This document shows positions 26,623 to 34,783 of a stretch of 42,488 nt of DNA, piece by piece. Position numbers and translations under genes: made by a program. Source of the DNA: Streptomyces regalis. GTDB taxonomy: Bacteria > Actinomycetota > Actinomycetes > Streptomycetales > Streptomycetaceae. Each line of letters opens with the position of its first letter. Within the stretch, counting starts at the first letter, position 1. The notes under the pieces were generated by a model. It worked only from the letters and a program-made list of their open reading frames with translations, was not told the origin of the DNA and did not search any database. The stretch is from contig NZ_LLZG01000130.1 of NCBI RefSeq assembly GCF_001509475.1, forward strand, positions 1-42,488, written 5' to 3'.

Positions 26623-27948
26623 GTGGACACCGAAGAGTTCCTCCTCCCCCGGTCGCAGGCCGCGAACGAGCGGCTGCACGCCCTGATCCCCGGCGGCGCG
26701 CACACCTACGCCAAGGGCGACGACCAGTACCCCGAGAACCTGGCCCCGGTCATCAGCCACGGCCGCGGTGCCCACGTATGGGACGTCGACGGCAACCGCT
26801 ATATCGAGTACGGCTCCGGCCTGCGCTCGGTCAGTCTCGGCCACGCCCACCCCCGCGTGACCGAGGCGGTGCGACGCGAGCTCGACCGCGGCAGCAACTT
26901 CGTCCGGCCGTCCATCGTGGAGGTCGAGGCGGCGGAACGCTTCCTGGCCACGGTGCCGACCGCCGAGATGGTGAAGTTCGCGAAGAACGGCTCCGACGCC
27001 ACCACCGCCGCGGTGCGCCTCGCCCGCGCCGCCACCGGGCGCCCGCGGGTGGCCCTCTGCGCCGACCATCCGTTCTTCTCCGTCGACGACTGGTTCATCG
27101 GTACGACGCCGATGTCCGCCGGCATCCCGGAGTCGACCAACGAGCTCACCGTGACGTTCCCTTACGGCGATCTGGCCGCCACGGAGGAGATGCTCACCCG
27201 GTACCAGGACGAGGTCGCCTGCCTGATCCTCGAACCCGCCACCCACACCGAGCCGCCGCCCGGGTACCTCACCGGCCTGCGCGAGCTGGCCGACCGGCAC
27301 GGCTGCGTACTGGTCTTCGATGAGATGATCACCGGCTTCCGCTGGTCCGAGGCGGGCGCCCAGGGCCTGTACGGCGTCGTGCCCGACCTCTCCACGTTCG
27401 GCAAGGCGCTGGGCAACGGGTTCGCGGTCTCCGCGCTGGCCGGGCGCCGCGACCTGATGGAGCGGGGCGGGCTGCGTCACTCCGGCGACCGGGTGTTCCT
27501 GCTGTCCACCACGCACGGCGCGGAAACGCACTCCCTGGCGGCCGCGATGGCCGTGCAGGCCACCTACGTCGAGGAGGGCATCACCGCGCGGCTGCACGCC
27601 CTCGGCGAGCGGTTGGCCGCCGGTGTCCGCGAGGCCGCGGCCGGCATGGGCGTCGGCGACCACATCGTCGTCCGGGGCCGGGCCAGCAACCTGGTCTTCG
27701 CCACCCTCGACGAGAACCGGCAGCCGTCGCAGCAGTACCGCACCCTGTTCCTGCGCCGCCTCCTCGCGGGCGGGGTGCTGGCCCCGTCGTTCGTGGTGAG
27801 CAGTGCGCTCAGCGACGCCGACATCGATCACACCGTCGACGTGGTGGCCCAGGCATGTGCGGTGTACCGGAAGGCACTGGACGCCGCCGACCCCGCCCCT
27901 TGGCTGGGGGGACGACCGGTGAAGCCCGTATTCCGCCGCTTGGCGTGA
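26623..27948 (+). CDS. Class III aminotransferase (glutamate-1-semialdehyde aminomutase-like)
   Basis: A PLP enzyme, 441 aa, related to GSA 2,1-aminomutase but placed in a sugar cluster, so it more likely aminates a keto or aldehyde sugar or makes a small amino substituent. GGAHTYAKGDDQYPENLAP, VWDVDGNRYIEYGSGLRSVS, KFAKNGSDATTAAVRLARA and FDEMITGFRW (cofactor Asp) are visible; the PLP lysine is Lys261 in STFGKALGNGF. The GTG start is 7 bases after the epimerase stop with AAAGGTGAAG upstream. It is the last gene of the operon; only 12 bases separate its stop from that of the convergent PAP2 gene, and no hairpin terminator is visible there. Confidence 0.85.
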   Translation: MDTEEFLLPRSQAANERLHALIPGGAHTYAKGDDQYPENLAPVISHGRGAHVWDVDGNRYIEYGSGLRSVSLGHAHPRVTEAVRRELDRGSNFVRPSIVEVEAAERFLATVPTAEMVKFAKNGSDATTAAVRLARAATGRPRVALCADHPFFSVDDWFIGTTPMSAGIPESTNELTVTFPYGDLAATEEMLTRYQDEVACLILEPATHTEPPPGYLTGLRELADRHGCVLVFDEMITGFRWSEAGAQGLYGVVPDLSTFGKALGNGFAVSALAGRRDLMERGGLRHSGDRVFLLSTTHGAETHSLAAAMAVQATYVEEGITARLHALGERLAAGVREAAAGMGVGDHIVVRGRASNLVFATLDENRQPSQQYRTLFLRRLLAGGVLAPSFVVSSALSDADIDHTVDVVAQACAVYRKALDAADPAPWLGGRPVKPVFRRLA

Positions 27949-27960
27949 CGTGACGTGACG

Positions 27961-28650
27961 TCAGCGATGCTCCCGCCGACCGGCGTCGGCCATCCGGTGA
28001 TCGACCAGCCGGTCGGCCATCCGGTCGACCAGCCACGCGGTCGCCGGTACCACCGCCAGCGCGGTGCACCAGCCGCCGAGGACATCGGTCGGATAGTGCG
28101 CGCCCAGGGCGACCTGTGCCCAGCCCATGGCGGCGCCGGCAACCAGCGCCGCGGCGAGCACGAGTGTCATGCCTGCCGTCCTGCCGAGGCCGAGCCGGCC
28201 GGTCGCGAGCAGCGCCACGATGAGGGCGAGCGCGGTGAGGAAGGCGGTGTGCCCGCTCGGATAGGACAGGTTGCCGTCGCCGTGGATGGTGCGTCCCACC
28301 AGGGGCTTGAGCAGCGTCGTCGTCCCCACGGTCATGGCGGCGCCGCCAACGACGAGCACCGCCGCGCGAGGACGCCGGAGCAGCAGACAGCCGGTCACGG
28401 CAGCGACGATCAGCATCGCTGCTCCGGCGGGCTCGCCCAAGAAGTCCGTGGCCAGAGCGACGTACCGCCACGGCGGCCGCACACTGTCCGCCGTCGGCTG
28501 GATGATCCACCTGTCCACCCTGCCGGGCTCGCTGTGGCCGGCGTACAGGACCCCGAGCACGCCGACCACCAACGCGGCGAGGGTCGCCATCAGTCCGAGC
28601 CACACGCGCAGCGATGGGGCCGGCACCGCGGGCCCCGACCGGCCGGTCAC
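27961..28650 (-). CDS. PAP2-family membrane phosphatase
   Basis: The product is 229 aa with about six membrane segments. Phosphatase motifs lie in order: KPLVGRTIHGDG (KX6RP-like, with Arg but Thr for Pro), YPSGHT, and a third motif with GAHYPTDVLGG where the usual SRxxxxxHxxxD Ser-Arg is AQVALGAH-like. Family members dephosphorylate phosphatidic acid or undecaprenyl pyrophosphate. Beside a Wzx/Wzy operon a role in recycling the lipid carrier is plausible but not shown. It is transcribed toward the operon. The GTG at 28650 is the start that keeps the first membrane segment; nothing convincing lies further upstream. Confidence 0.82.
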   Translation of the reverse strand: MTGRSGPAVPAPSLRVWLGLMATLAALVVGVLGVLYAGHSEPGRVDRWIIQPTADSVRPPWRYVALATDFLGEPAGAAMLIVAAVTGCLLLRRPRAAVLVVGGAAMTVGTTTLLKPLVGRTIHGDGNLSYPSGHTAFLTALALIVALLATGRLGLGRTAGMTLVLAAALVAGAAMGWAQVALGAHYPTDVLGGWCTALAVVPATAWLVDRMADRLVDHRMADAGRREHR

Positions 28651-29130
28651 ACGCCCCCCGTGTCCGGTCGACCTGCGATGCCTTGCCGTGATCGGCAGAT
28701 GGTGTTCCCGTGCCGGCGGTCGAGCCGAACACCCCGCTCATGACCGAGACAGGGAAAAGCCCGCACACCGTCGCAGACCATCCGGCAGATGCGATACACC
28801 TTCCCCCTCCCGTCGGGCCTTCGGCTTCTGCGGATGCCAACTCCCCGATGCCAACTCCCCACCAGCAAGCCCCTACTTGCCACCCTAACCAACCAATGAA
28901 GTGGACGCGGGCCTCTACCTCGGCCTGATCGGCGTCTGCGAATTCAAGGGGGCGAACACACAACACATGGCGTGCGCATCCCCCGCAATGGCATCGAGTC
29001 CAGCGAACCACTCAACCACCGCGACGAGCGGAATCCCCGCAACCACCTGGCCGTAGGACATGGTCCAAGTGAGTGCTCTGAGGGCGCTGTCCAGGTGAGC
29101 ACGCGATGTTTTCTACTGGCTCCACGATGA
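28651..29130. other. Gene-free stretch
   Basis: No reading frame on either strand shows recognisable sequence or convincing codon usage. The PAP2 promoter should lie near its left end. An exact 14-bp tandem duplication sits at 28833-28860. The base composition falls below that of the operon toward 28870-29120. It may be a recombination scar at the edge of the degenerate region. Confidence 0.5.
28833..28860 (+). repeat. Exact 14-bp tandem duplication
   Basis: GATGCCAACTCCCC occurs twice head to tail (28833-28846 and 28847-28860). Confidence 0.9.
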
Positions 29131-29157
29131 AACCCCCAGGTGAGAGACCTGGGGGTT
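29131..29157 (-). terminator. Strong hairpin terminator, probably of the truncated tannase gene
   Basis: AACCCCCAGGT (29131-29141) pairs perfectly with ACCTGGGGGTT (29147-29157) around a 5-base loop. It lies 48 bases past the stop of the minus-strand tannase fragment. It is symmetrical and could work in both directions. Confidence 0.75.
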
Positions 29158-29204
29158 CCTTGTCAACTTCCAGCGGCTTGCCACCGGCCGAGACGCTCAG
29201 CGCG

Positions 29205-29640
29205 TCACCGGCGCCCCGTGCAGCGGAAGTTGGCGGCGTCGTTCGTGCTGCCGTGTCCGTCGTAGTGGGCGACGGCCGGCCACAGGCACAGTGGCCGGCT
29301 CATGGACCCGTTCTCGGCGAGCAGCGTGGTGGGGGCCTTGCCCTGTTCGACCCACTTCACCAGGGCCGCCAGTGGGTCGGCCGGGGCGGCGCCGGACCCG
29401 CCCCGGCAGTGGCCCACGCCCGGTGCCGTGAAGAGGCGGGCGAACTGCTCGGTCTTGGCCCTGCCGCCCATCGCGGCAGTGACCTGCTGGTAGTAGCTGG
29501 TCGTTCCCTGGGGAGGGATCAGCTGGTCGGCCAGCCCGTGCCAGAGGAGCAGTTTGCCGCCGGCGGCGCGGAAGGCACTCAGGTCGGGGGCGTCCGTGCC
29601 GACAACGGGGCCCCACTCCTTGTGGGACTGGTCGAAGCCA
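29205..29640 (-). pseudogene. 3' fragment of a tannase/feruloyl esterase gene
   Basis: About 145 C-terminal residues of a tannase-family esterase, which hydrolyse galloyl or feruloyl esters and are normally secreted proteins of around 500 aa. Recognisable are SHKEWGPVVGTDAPDLSAFR, GGKLLLWHGLADQLIPP (catalytic Asp region), YYQQVTAAMGG, LFTAPGVGHCRGGSG (catalytic His region) and LAALVKWVEQGKAPTTLLA. The catalytic Ser region and signal peptide are missing. The upstream edge (about 29640) joins, out of frame, the 3' end of a PucR-type regulator gene, so it cannot be expressed as an enzyme. A terminator follows at 29131-29157. Confidence 0.8.
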
Positions 29641-30880
29641 CGGTGCCGGAGCCGCCCCCGAACAGTCTGATCGCGATCAGCAGCTCCTGGAGGTCGACGA
29701 GCCTGCGCAGGTCGCACCCCGTCCGTTCCTCGACACGAGCCAGACGGTGATGTGCCGTGTTGATGTGGACACCGAGCCGCTGGGACGCGGCCTTCACGTT
29801 CAGATCGTTGGCCGCGTACTCCTCCACCGTCCTGATCAGGGTGCCGTCCGCCCTGGAGTCCTCGGGGACGAAGGTGCGGAGCGCCGTCGGCACGATCCGT
29901 GCAGCGGTTTCGTCCGCTCGGAGGGTCAGGTAGTCGAGCACGCTGAGATCGGACAGGCAGATGACGCCACCCTCCGCTGGAAGAGTGCCCAGCGCGGAGA
30001 CGGCCTCGTGGTACGCCTTTCCCAGGTCGATGACGGTGTCGTACCGCGTGCTGATGCCCACCGCCAGCCGTGTCCCCTGGTCGGCGAGGGTTCGCCAGGC
30101 CGTCCTCACGGGTTCCCCGGACAGGGTGCCGGCGCTGTCGCGCAGCGCCCGCACGATCACGATCTCGTCTTGCCGCAGCACGGTCAGCGCACGAGCCGGG
30201 TCGCCTGCTGCCTGCCCCAGAAGCAAGGCGGCGGAACGGAAGCCGTAGGGGTCGCCGACGGAACTCACAGGGGCCGCCACCATCACGGCGCACGGCGTGT
30301 CGGGATGCAGCCCGGCCTTCGTGGCCGCGGTCAGTCGTGGTCCCGGCGCCGGCTCCCGCCCTGCGATCAGGTCTTCGAGCAGGTCCCGGCGCACCCGGTC
30401 GCCCTCCAAGGCCAGGAACTGTTCCTCGTTCAGATAAGCCCGGGCCGCGACCGTACTGCCCCGGTTGATCAGTTCCATGACGAGTCCGCCCGCTTCCAGA
30501 GCGACGTCACGCCCACCGGTTCTGCGCACCGCCCAGTCGGCGATCGCCTCCTACATCAGGCGGTGCGCGATGCGCAGCGCGTGCATGAAATCCACGAGGG
30601 GCATGCCCTGCCGGGCCCGCCGCGCGGCATGCGGGCGGACGAACGCCACATCCTCGTCCGTGACCGGCCTGCCGTGTGCGAGGCTGACGCTGAGCGCGTC
30701 GATCGCCTCCGTCACGTGGGCGACCACGTCGGCCAGCAGCGCTTCGTCCGCGAGGGCGGCGTAACGGGGGATCTCCGCCCGCATGGCCTCCAGAGCCGCC
30801 TCGGCCAGCGACAGCCGCTGAGCGGCGACAACGTCGGCCACCTCGCTGAGGGTGGCCACCTCACCTGGTGGGCGCGTCAC
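29641..30880 (-). pseudogene. PucR/CdaR-type transcriptional regulator with an in-frame TAG
   Basis: Two pieces in one frame make a normal-looking PucR-family regulator. Residues 1-109 run from GTG 30880 to HALRIAHRLM, followed by TAG (30551-30553 on the minus strand), then EAIADWAVRRTGG and the rest. The second piece has a GGDEF-like middle region (RLAVGISTRYDTVIDLGKAY) and the C-terminal HTH_30 (LNVKAASQRLGVHINTAHHR, LQELLIAIRL). The residue at the TAG would be Trp (TGG) from the family pattern as I recall it. Just past IAIRLF the frame runs into the tannase fragment, so the extreme C-terminus is also lost. A separate 317-residue product could start within the second piece, but it would lack the N-terminal domain. 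Confidence 0.78.
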
Positions 30881-31197
30881 GGGCTCAGCCTAGGCGAGCC
30901 ATGACGCTGTCGGGCGCGGAGAGCAGCGTGACGAACCGCCGCTGCAAGGCGTTCGTGCCGCAGTCGCCCCGCGCCGGGGCGGAGGCCGGGGTCGACTTCG
31001 GGGGGGGGGCGGTGCGTCTGGCCGGGCAGGCGGCGGGCTGCTACCTCTTCGGGTTCCGCCGCCGTATTCGAACAAGGTCGCGCACCGGCTCTTCGCCTCC
31101 GGGGGGCAGGAAGCGTTCTTCACGGGCCATGAGCACACCCTCGGTGTCCTGAGTGGGGCGCCGACCGGCAGATCGCTACGGCTCTTGAAGGCTGCGG
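30881..31197. other. Degenerate stretch with a run of ten G
   Basis: No intact gene is seen. One plus-strand frame after the G10 tract (31000-31009) reads SNKVAHRLFASGGQEAFFTG and looks protein-like, but it has no start and stops at 31149-31151. In the opposite strand another frame (PGEPITLATVTAAFKSRSDL, about 31160-31220) also looks protein-like and would continue the fragment at 31198-31524 after a frameshift. I recognise neither. Confidence 0.35.
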
Positions 31198-31524
31198 TCA
31201 CGGTCGCCAAGGTGATCGGTTCGCCCGGGAGAGACGCGAGAATCCCGGCCTGGCCGCGCCCGTGAGAAGGGCGGAGTCGAAGGGGATGTCGCCGTCAATG
31301 AAGCAAGGCGCGCCGCGACCGGGACGGGGCACACGGCCCCGATGGACCTGCTCCTGCTGGGCCGCGGCGGCCGGCCCGGCGGCCGCCGGAGCCCCGACCG
31401 CTGCCAGGATGTTCCGCGGGTCGAGTTCGTCGGCGAGCCGGAGGATGTTGTCCTTCCTGGTAATGGTGACGCTGCCGCAGACCTGCACGGCACCCGGCAT
31501 GGCCCTCAACGGGCCGCCGTTCAT
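31198..31524 (-). CDS. Unrecognised short ORF coupled to the FAD oxidoreductase remnant, probably degenerate
   Basis: A 108-residue frame begins with an ATG that overlaps the stop of the FAD oxidoreductase remnant (ATGA), so it was once its operon partner. The start reads MPGAVQVCGSVTITRKDN a few residues in, and the C-terminal part FIDGDIPFDSALLTGAA. After about residue 90 the sequence looks more protein-like in a different frame (GEPITLATVTAAFKSRS), which points to a frameshift. I do not recognise the family. Confidence 0.35.
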   Translation of the reverse strand: MNGGPLRAMPGAVQVCGSVTITRKDNILRLADELDPRNILAAVGAPAAAGPAAAAQQEQVHRGRVPRPGRGAPCFIDGDIPFDSALLTGAARPGFSRLSRANRSPWRP

Positions 31525-32250
31525 CCGGTTGCGAGGTCCTCCAGTGCGTCGCGCTCCAGGGCTGCGGAGGCGGCGACGACGCCGCCCATGACGGCGCCGC
31601 TGACACCGGCCAATGCGACGTCCTGGCCGGTGAGGAGGAGGCCGGGCACGTGGGTGTGGGCGCCGAGGTCACGCAGGGCGAACCGTTGCGGGGTGTGGGC
31701 GAAGGACATGAAGTCGCCCCTCTCCCTGCCGAAGAAGTGGTTGAAGCTGAGCGGCGTGGCCAGCTCGGTGTGGTCGATGCGGCCCTCCAGTCGGGGACAG
31801 AAGTGGAAGACCTGGCCCAGCAGTTCCTCGGCCAGCCTGCCCTTGAGGCGCTCGTGGTCGGCGCCCCGGCGCATCCAGGCGCTTCCCGCCTACGGCTCGA
31901 ACAACGACCAGGTGGTCAGCCCCGCGACGTCGATGGTGGTACGTCCCGGATAGAGGCTTTCCCAGGACGGGTCCTTCACGGACGGGAAGGTGATGAAGTA
32001 CGTCGGCATGGCACGGTGCTCGGGGTCGGCCTCGAACGCGGATATGTTGTCGTCGATGTCGGGTCCGGCGTGGGCCCAAATGTTGGCCGGATCCAGGTCG
32101 AGCCGGTCGCCGGATTCCCGGATCCCGATGTTGAGCATGACGTACGTCTGTGAAAAGCCGACGCTGTGCAGCGACTCGACGAGCCGGGCGGCTTCGGGAG
32201 TGCGGTCCGGCAGCAGCCGGATCAGGGTGTTCAGCGCACCGGACGCTGGC
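31521..32250 (-). pseudogene. C-terminal part of an FAD-dependent phytoene-desaturase/retinol-saturase-like oxidoreductase, with in-frame TAG
   Basis: The frame from about 32250 reads QTYVMLNIGIRESGDRLDL, YFITFPSVKDPSWESLYPG and TTWSLFEP, then TAG (31890-31892), then AGSAWMRRGADHERLKGR, FNHFFGRERGDFMSFAHTPQ and PGLLLTGQDVALAGVSGAVM, ending at 31521. This is the C-terminal 230 or so residues of a phytoene-dehydrogenase-like FAD enzyme, as the FAD-closing TGQD...GAxMGG block shows. The residue lost at the TAG would be Trp in FEPW from the family pattern. The N-terminal FAD-binding half is missing; its place is taken by an IS110-type transposase remnant. Confidence 0.8.
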
Positions 32251-32254
32251 CCGT

Positions 32255-32340
32255 CGCCGGGCCAGGGCGATGACGGCCTGAACGTGCTTGCAGCCCTCGC
32301 CCCGCTTCTTGAGGTAGAAGTCCCGGTTGGACGATGGGAA
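32255..32340 (-). mobile_element. IS110-family transposase C-terminal remnant
   Basis: Reading the minus strand from 32340 gives SNRDFYLKKRGEG and then CKHVQAVIALARRRASV, which matches the conserved C-terminal FYxRKRxEGKxHxQALxALARRR segment of IS110-type (DEDD) transposases. It is only about 30 codons long, cut on both sides: by the oxidoreductase remnant on one and by the sensor kinase start on the other. Confidence 0.6.
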
Positions 32341-33521
32341 TGGAACTGCCCATCGTGTGGCAACAGTGGCTGGCCCGTCATGACCGGATCACAGACGTCC
32401 TGCCCACGGTACCCCTGGTCGTGATCGCCGCGGCGGCGACCGCCGCCGGTCAGGACGGCTGGCAGGAGCCTCGTTGGCATGAGGTCGTGTGGACAGCGCC
32501 GTCGTGCATGCCTCTGGCCTTCCGGAGCCGCTGGCCGCTGGGGGTCGCCCTGTTCAGGGTGGCGGGCGACCTCACGCTGATGGCCGTCGCCTCGCACATC
32601 GCGCCGCCCCCGACGGCGAGCCTGATCGCCCTGTACACCCTCGCCGCCCTCGGCAGCCGACGCACCGCGTGGACGGTCGGGGTGGCCGCGGCCGTGGCGA
32701 TCACCGGTGTCCACGCCGCCACCCATGCGGAGTCCGTGGTGGCGGGGGCCAGTCTGCTGCGGTTGGACTTCGCGCTCGCGGCCACCGCTCTGGGCCGTGC
32801 CGTGCGCAGCCGCCGGGAGAACCTCGCGGCGGCCCGGGAACGCGCGGAGCGTGCCGAGCTCATGCAGGAAGTGGAGGCCCGGCGCCGGGTCACCGAGGAG
32901 CGCGTGCGCATCGCGCGCGATCTGCACGATGTCGTCGCCCACCACATCAACCTGGTCAACGCCCAGGCCGGTGTGGCGCACCACCTCATGCGCGCCAACC
33001 CCGAGCAGGCGTACGAGGCGCTGGCCCACATCAAGGACAACAGCCGCGCTGCCCTCGACGAACTGCGCGCCACCGTCGGCCTGTTGTGTCAGCCCGACGA
33101 CGCGCCGGGATCGCGGGCCACCATCCCGCGCCTGGCCGATCTCGACAGCCTCGTGGGCGGGTTCGAGGCGAGCGGGCTGTCCGTGTCGGTGACCAGCACG
33201 GGCGGTCCCTCGCCGCTGGCGCCCGCAACCGACCTGACCGCCTACCGCATCATCCAGGAAGCCCTCACCAACACGCACAAGCACGCGTCCGCGTCCCGCG
33301 CCTCGGTGGTCCTGGACTACGGCGTGCACTCAGTCCGGGTCACCGTGACGGACGACGGACGCCCGGGCGCACCGAAGGGCGCGGGCAGCGGCCACGGACT
33401 GTTCGGCATGCACGAGCGCGCCACCGCCATCGGCGGCACCGTCACCGCCGGCCCGCGTCCCGAAGGCGGCTTCCAGGTCGTCGCCGAGCTGCCGCTCTCG
33501 CTCTCTTCCGCAACTGCCTGA
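32334..33521 (+). CDS. NarL/DesK-type sensor histidine kinase
   Basis: The product is 395 aa. Four or so membrane segments fill residues 20-155 (VLPTVPLVVIAAAATAAG, AVASHIAPPPTASLIALYTL). A short coiled coil (RRENLAAARERAERAELMQE) leads to the HisKA_3 domain with the phosphorylated His in RIARDLHDVVAHHINLV, then the ATPase domain with YRIIQEALTNTHKHA (N box) and DDGRPG...GHGLFGMHERA (G boxes). It looks complete, but its ATG directly abuts an IS110 remnant, so its own promoter has probably gone. Its cognate regulator, 23 bases downstream, has lost the DNA-binding domain. A second ATG at 32340 is possible. Confidence 0.85.
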   Translation: MGMELPIVWQQWLARHDRITDVLPTVPLVVIAAAATAAGQDGWQEPRWHEVVWTAPSCMPLAFRSRWPLGVALFRVAGDLTLMAVASHIAPPPTASLIALYTLAALGSRRTAWTVGVAAAVAITGVHAATHAESVVAGASLLRLDFALAATALGRAVRSRRENLAAARERAERAELMQEVEARRRVTEERVRIARDLHDVVAHHINLVNAQAGVAHHLMRANPEQAYEALAHIKDNSRAALDELRATVGLLCQPDDAPGSRATIPRLADLDSLVGGFEASGLSVSVTSTGGPSPLAPATDLTAYRIIQEALTNTHKHASASRASVVLDYGVHSVRVTVTDDGRPGAPKGAGSGHGLFGMHERATAIGGTVTAGPRPEGGFQVVAELPLSLSSATA

Positions 33522-33544
33522 CACCCCGTGAGGAACCACCGCCC

Positions 33545-33943
33545 ATGACCATTCGCGTCCTGCTCGCCGACGACCAGGCCCTGCTCCGCGGCACCTTCCG
33601 GCTGCTCATCAACGCACAGCCCGACATGGACGTCGTCGCGGAGGCCTCCAACGGGAGGGAGGCGGCCCAGCTGGCCCTGTCCGAGCGCGCGGACGTCGTG
33701 GTGATGGACATCCGGATGCCCGAGGTCGACGGCATCGAGGCCACGCGGCTGATCGCTCAGGACGAGGATCTGGCCGGAGTCAAGGTCCTCGTCCTGACCA
33801 CCTTCGAGGAGGACGACCTGGTCATCGAAGCCCTCCGGGCAGGCGCGAGCGGCTTCCTGGGCAAGGGCGTCGAACCGGCGCAGCTCCTCGACGCCAGCCG
33901 TACGGTCTCGCTGCGCAGGTCACGGATCGTCCGGGCGAGGTAG
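33545..33943 (+). pseudogene. NarL-family response regulator truncated after the receiver domain
   Basis: The first 120 residues are an intact receiver: VLLADDQALLRGTFRLLI, the phosphoacceptor Asp in VVVMDIRMPEVDGIEATRL, VLVLTTFEEDDLV and ALRAGASGFLGKGVEPAQLL. At about 33900 the sequence switches to the antisense of a GntR-type regulator gene and stops after 12 foreign residues. The LuxR-type helix-turn-helix that should follow (around 75 residues) is absent. If made it would be a receiver-only protein. Confidence 0.85.
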
Positions 33944-34410
33944 GGGTTGCGGCAGGCGGCGATGACGGCCTGGTCGAAGCCCTCGGTCACCTCGTAGAAC
34001 TTCTGGTAGGACCGCGCCTGCGCGGCGGCGTCCAGTGCACGGAAGGACGCGTCGAACTCCTCCAGCCGCTCCAGCAGTTCACGGAACGGCACCAGCACGC
34101 GCTCGTCGGCCGCCCCCGCCGACGCGACCGACGCGGCCGCACGCGGCTCCAGGAGCATCCGGAACTCGAACCGGGCCCGCACTCCGCCCAACGAGATCGC
34201 GGCCACCCGGGCCACCTCCCCCGGCACGAAATCGACCAGCCCCTCACGGGCCAGCCGCCGGATCGCCTCCCGCACCGGCGTCCGCGAAGCACCCAGCTCC
34301 TCGCCCAGCTGGACCTCGCTCAGCTTGGCCCCCGGCCGCAGCCGCAGCGACTCGATGTCACTCTTCAGCTGCTCGTAGACCGCCTCACTCTTACCGGTTG
34401 CCCGAGCCAC
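33900..34410 (-). pseudogene. GntR-family (FCD/FadR subgroup) transcriptional regulator, 3'-truncated
   Basis: From GTG 34410 (GAGGAG 5 bases upstream) the protein reads ATGKSEAVYEQLKSDIESL, then the winged-helix LSEVQLGEELGASRTPVREA and IRRLAREGLVDF, then the FCD ligand domain (FEFRMLLEPRAAASVA, FYEVTEGFDQAVIAACRNPY, LARTIRDLRSETVRL). After roughly 170 residues, near 33900, the frame passes into the antisense of the response-regulator gene and ends at 33757. The last 30-50 residues of the FCD domain are lost. An upstream ATG at 34437 is possible. A palindrome suited to this family lies just upstream. Confidence 0.8.
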
Positions 34411-34443
34411 GGAACTCCTCGCCGATCCTGCCGCACACATTTG

Positions 34444-34451
34444 TGTATACA
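34444..34451. promoter_or_regulatory. Possible GntR operator palindrome
   Basis: TGTATACA is a perfect 8-bp palindrome 34 bases upstream of the GntR start, inside TTTGTGTATACAGAC. FCD-type GntR regulators often bind TNGTATACNA-like sites and control themselves. The site is short, so chance is possible. Confidence 0.4.
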
Positions 34452-34583
34452 GACTGGCGAGGTCATCCGCCCAAGGGTTCACCACCAGGAGAAGCGGCCC
34501 AGGGCCTGCCGCGCCCCCACGCCGGCCGGTGTGCGACGGCAGCCCGTGCGGCGGCCGAAGGAGTGCAGCCTGCCACCGATACC

Positions 34584-34727
34584 TCACCGGCAGCTGCAGA
34601 CCCGCTGGGCCAGCCGCTGGAAGACCGCGCTTGACGCCTTCGGCGTCACCTTCGACGGCCACCTGTCGGCCAGCCCGTCAGTAACCCCAACGGTCCTGGT
34701 TGTACCGTTCGGTCGCCCCCTGCGAAC
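34584..34727 (+). mobile_element. Probable IS256-family transposase 3' remnant
   Basis: The plus strand encodes QTRWASRWKTALDAFGVTF, which resembles the RW..RWK.ALNAF.ITF end of Streptomyces IS256-type transposases as I remember it. The sequence just after it (GGTTGTACCGTTCGGTCG, 34697-34714) fits the transposase-to-terminal-repeat region of such elements. No start and no further domains are present. The call rests on about 20 residues. Confidence 0.45.
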
Positions 34728-34764
34728 AGGGCGGGGCAGGCCGAGGTCCGGCCTGCCCCGCCCT
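34728..34764 (-). terminator. Terminator of the GH59-ricin gene
   Basis: AGGGCGGGGCAGGCCG (34728-34743) pairs perfectly over 16 bp with 34749-34764 around a 5-base loop. It lies 19 bases past the glycosidase stop. There is no T-run, as is usual in actinomycetes. Confidence 0.85.
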
Positions 34765-34783
34765 GGGGCTCACAGCGTCAGGG

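Noticed and set aside
28647..29011. Minus-strand frames upstream of the PAP2 gene
   Set aside because: No motif, poor codon bias, and the tandem duplication lies inside them.
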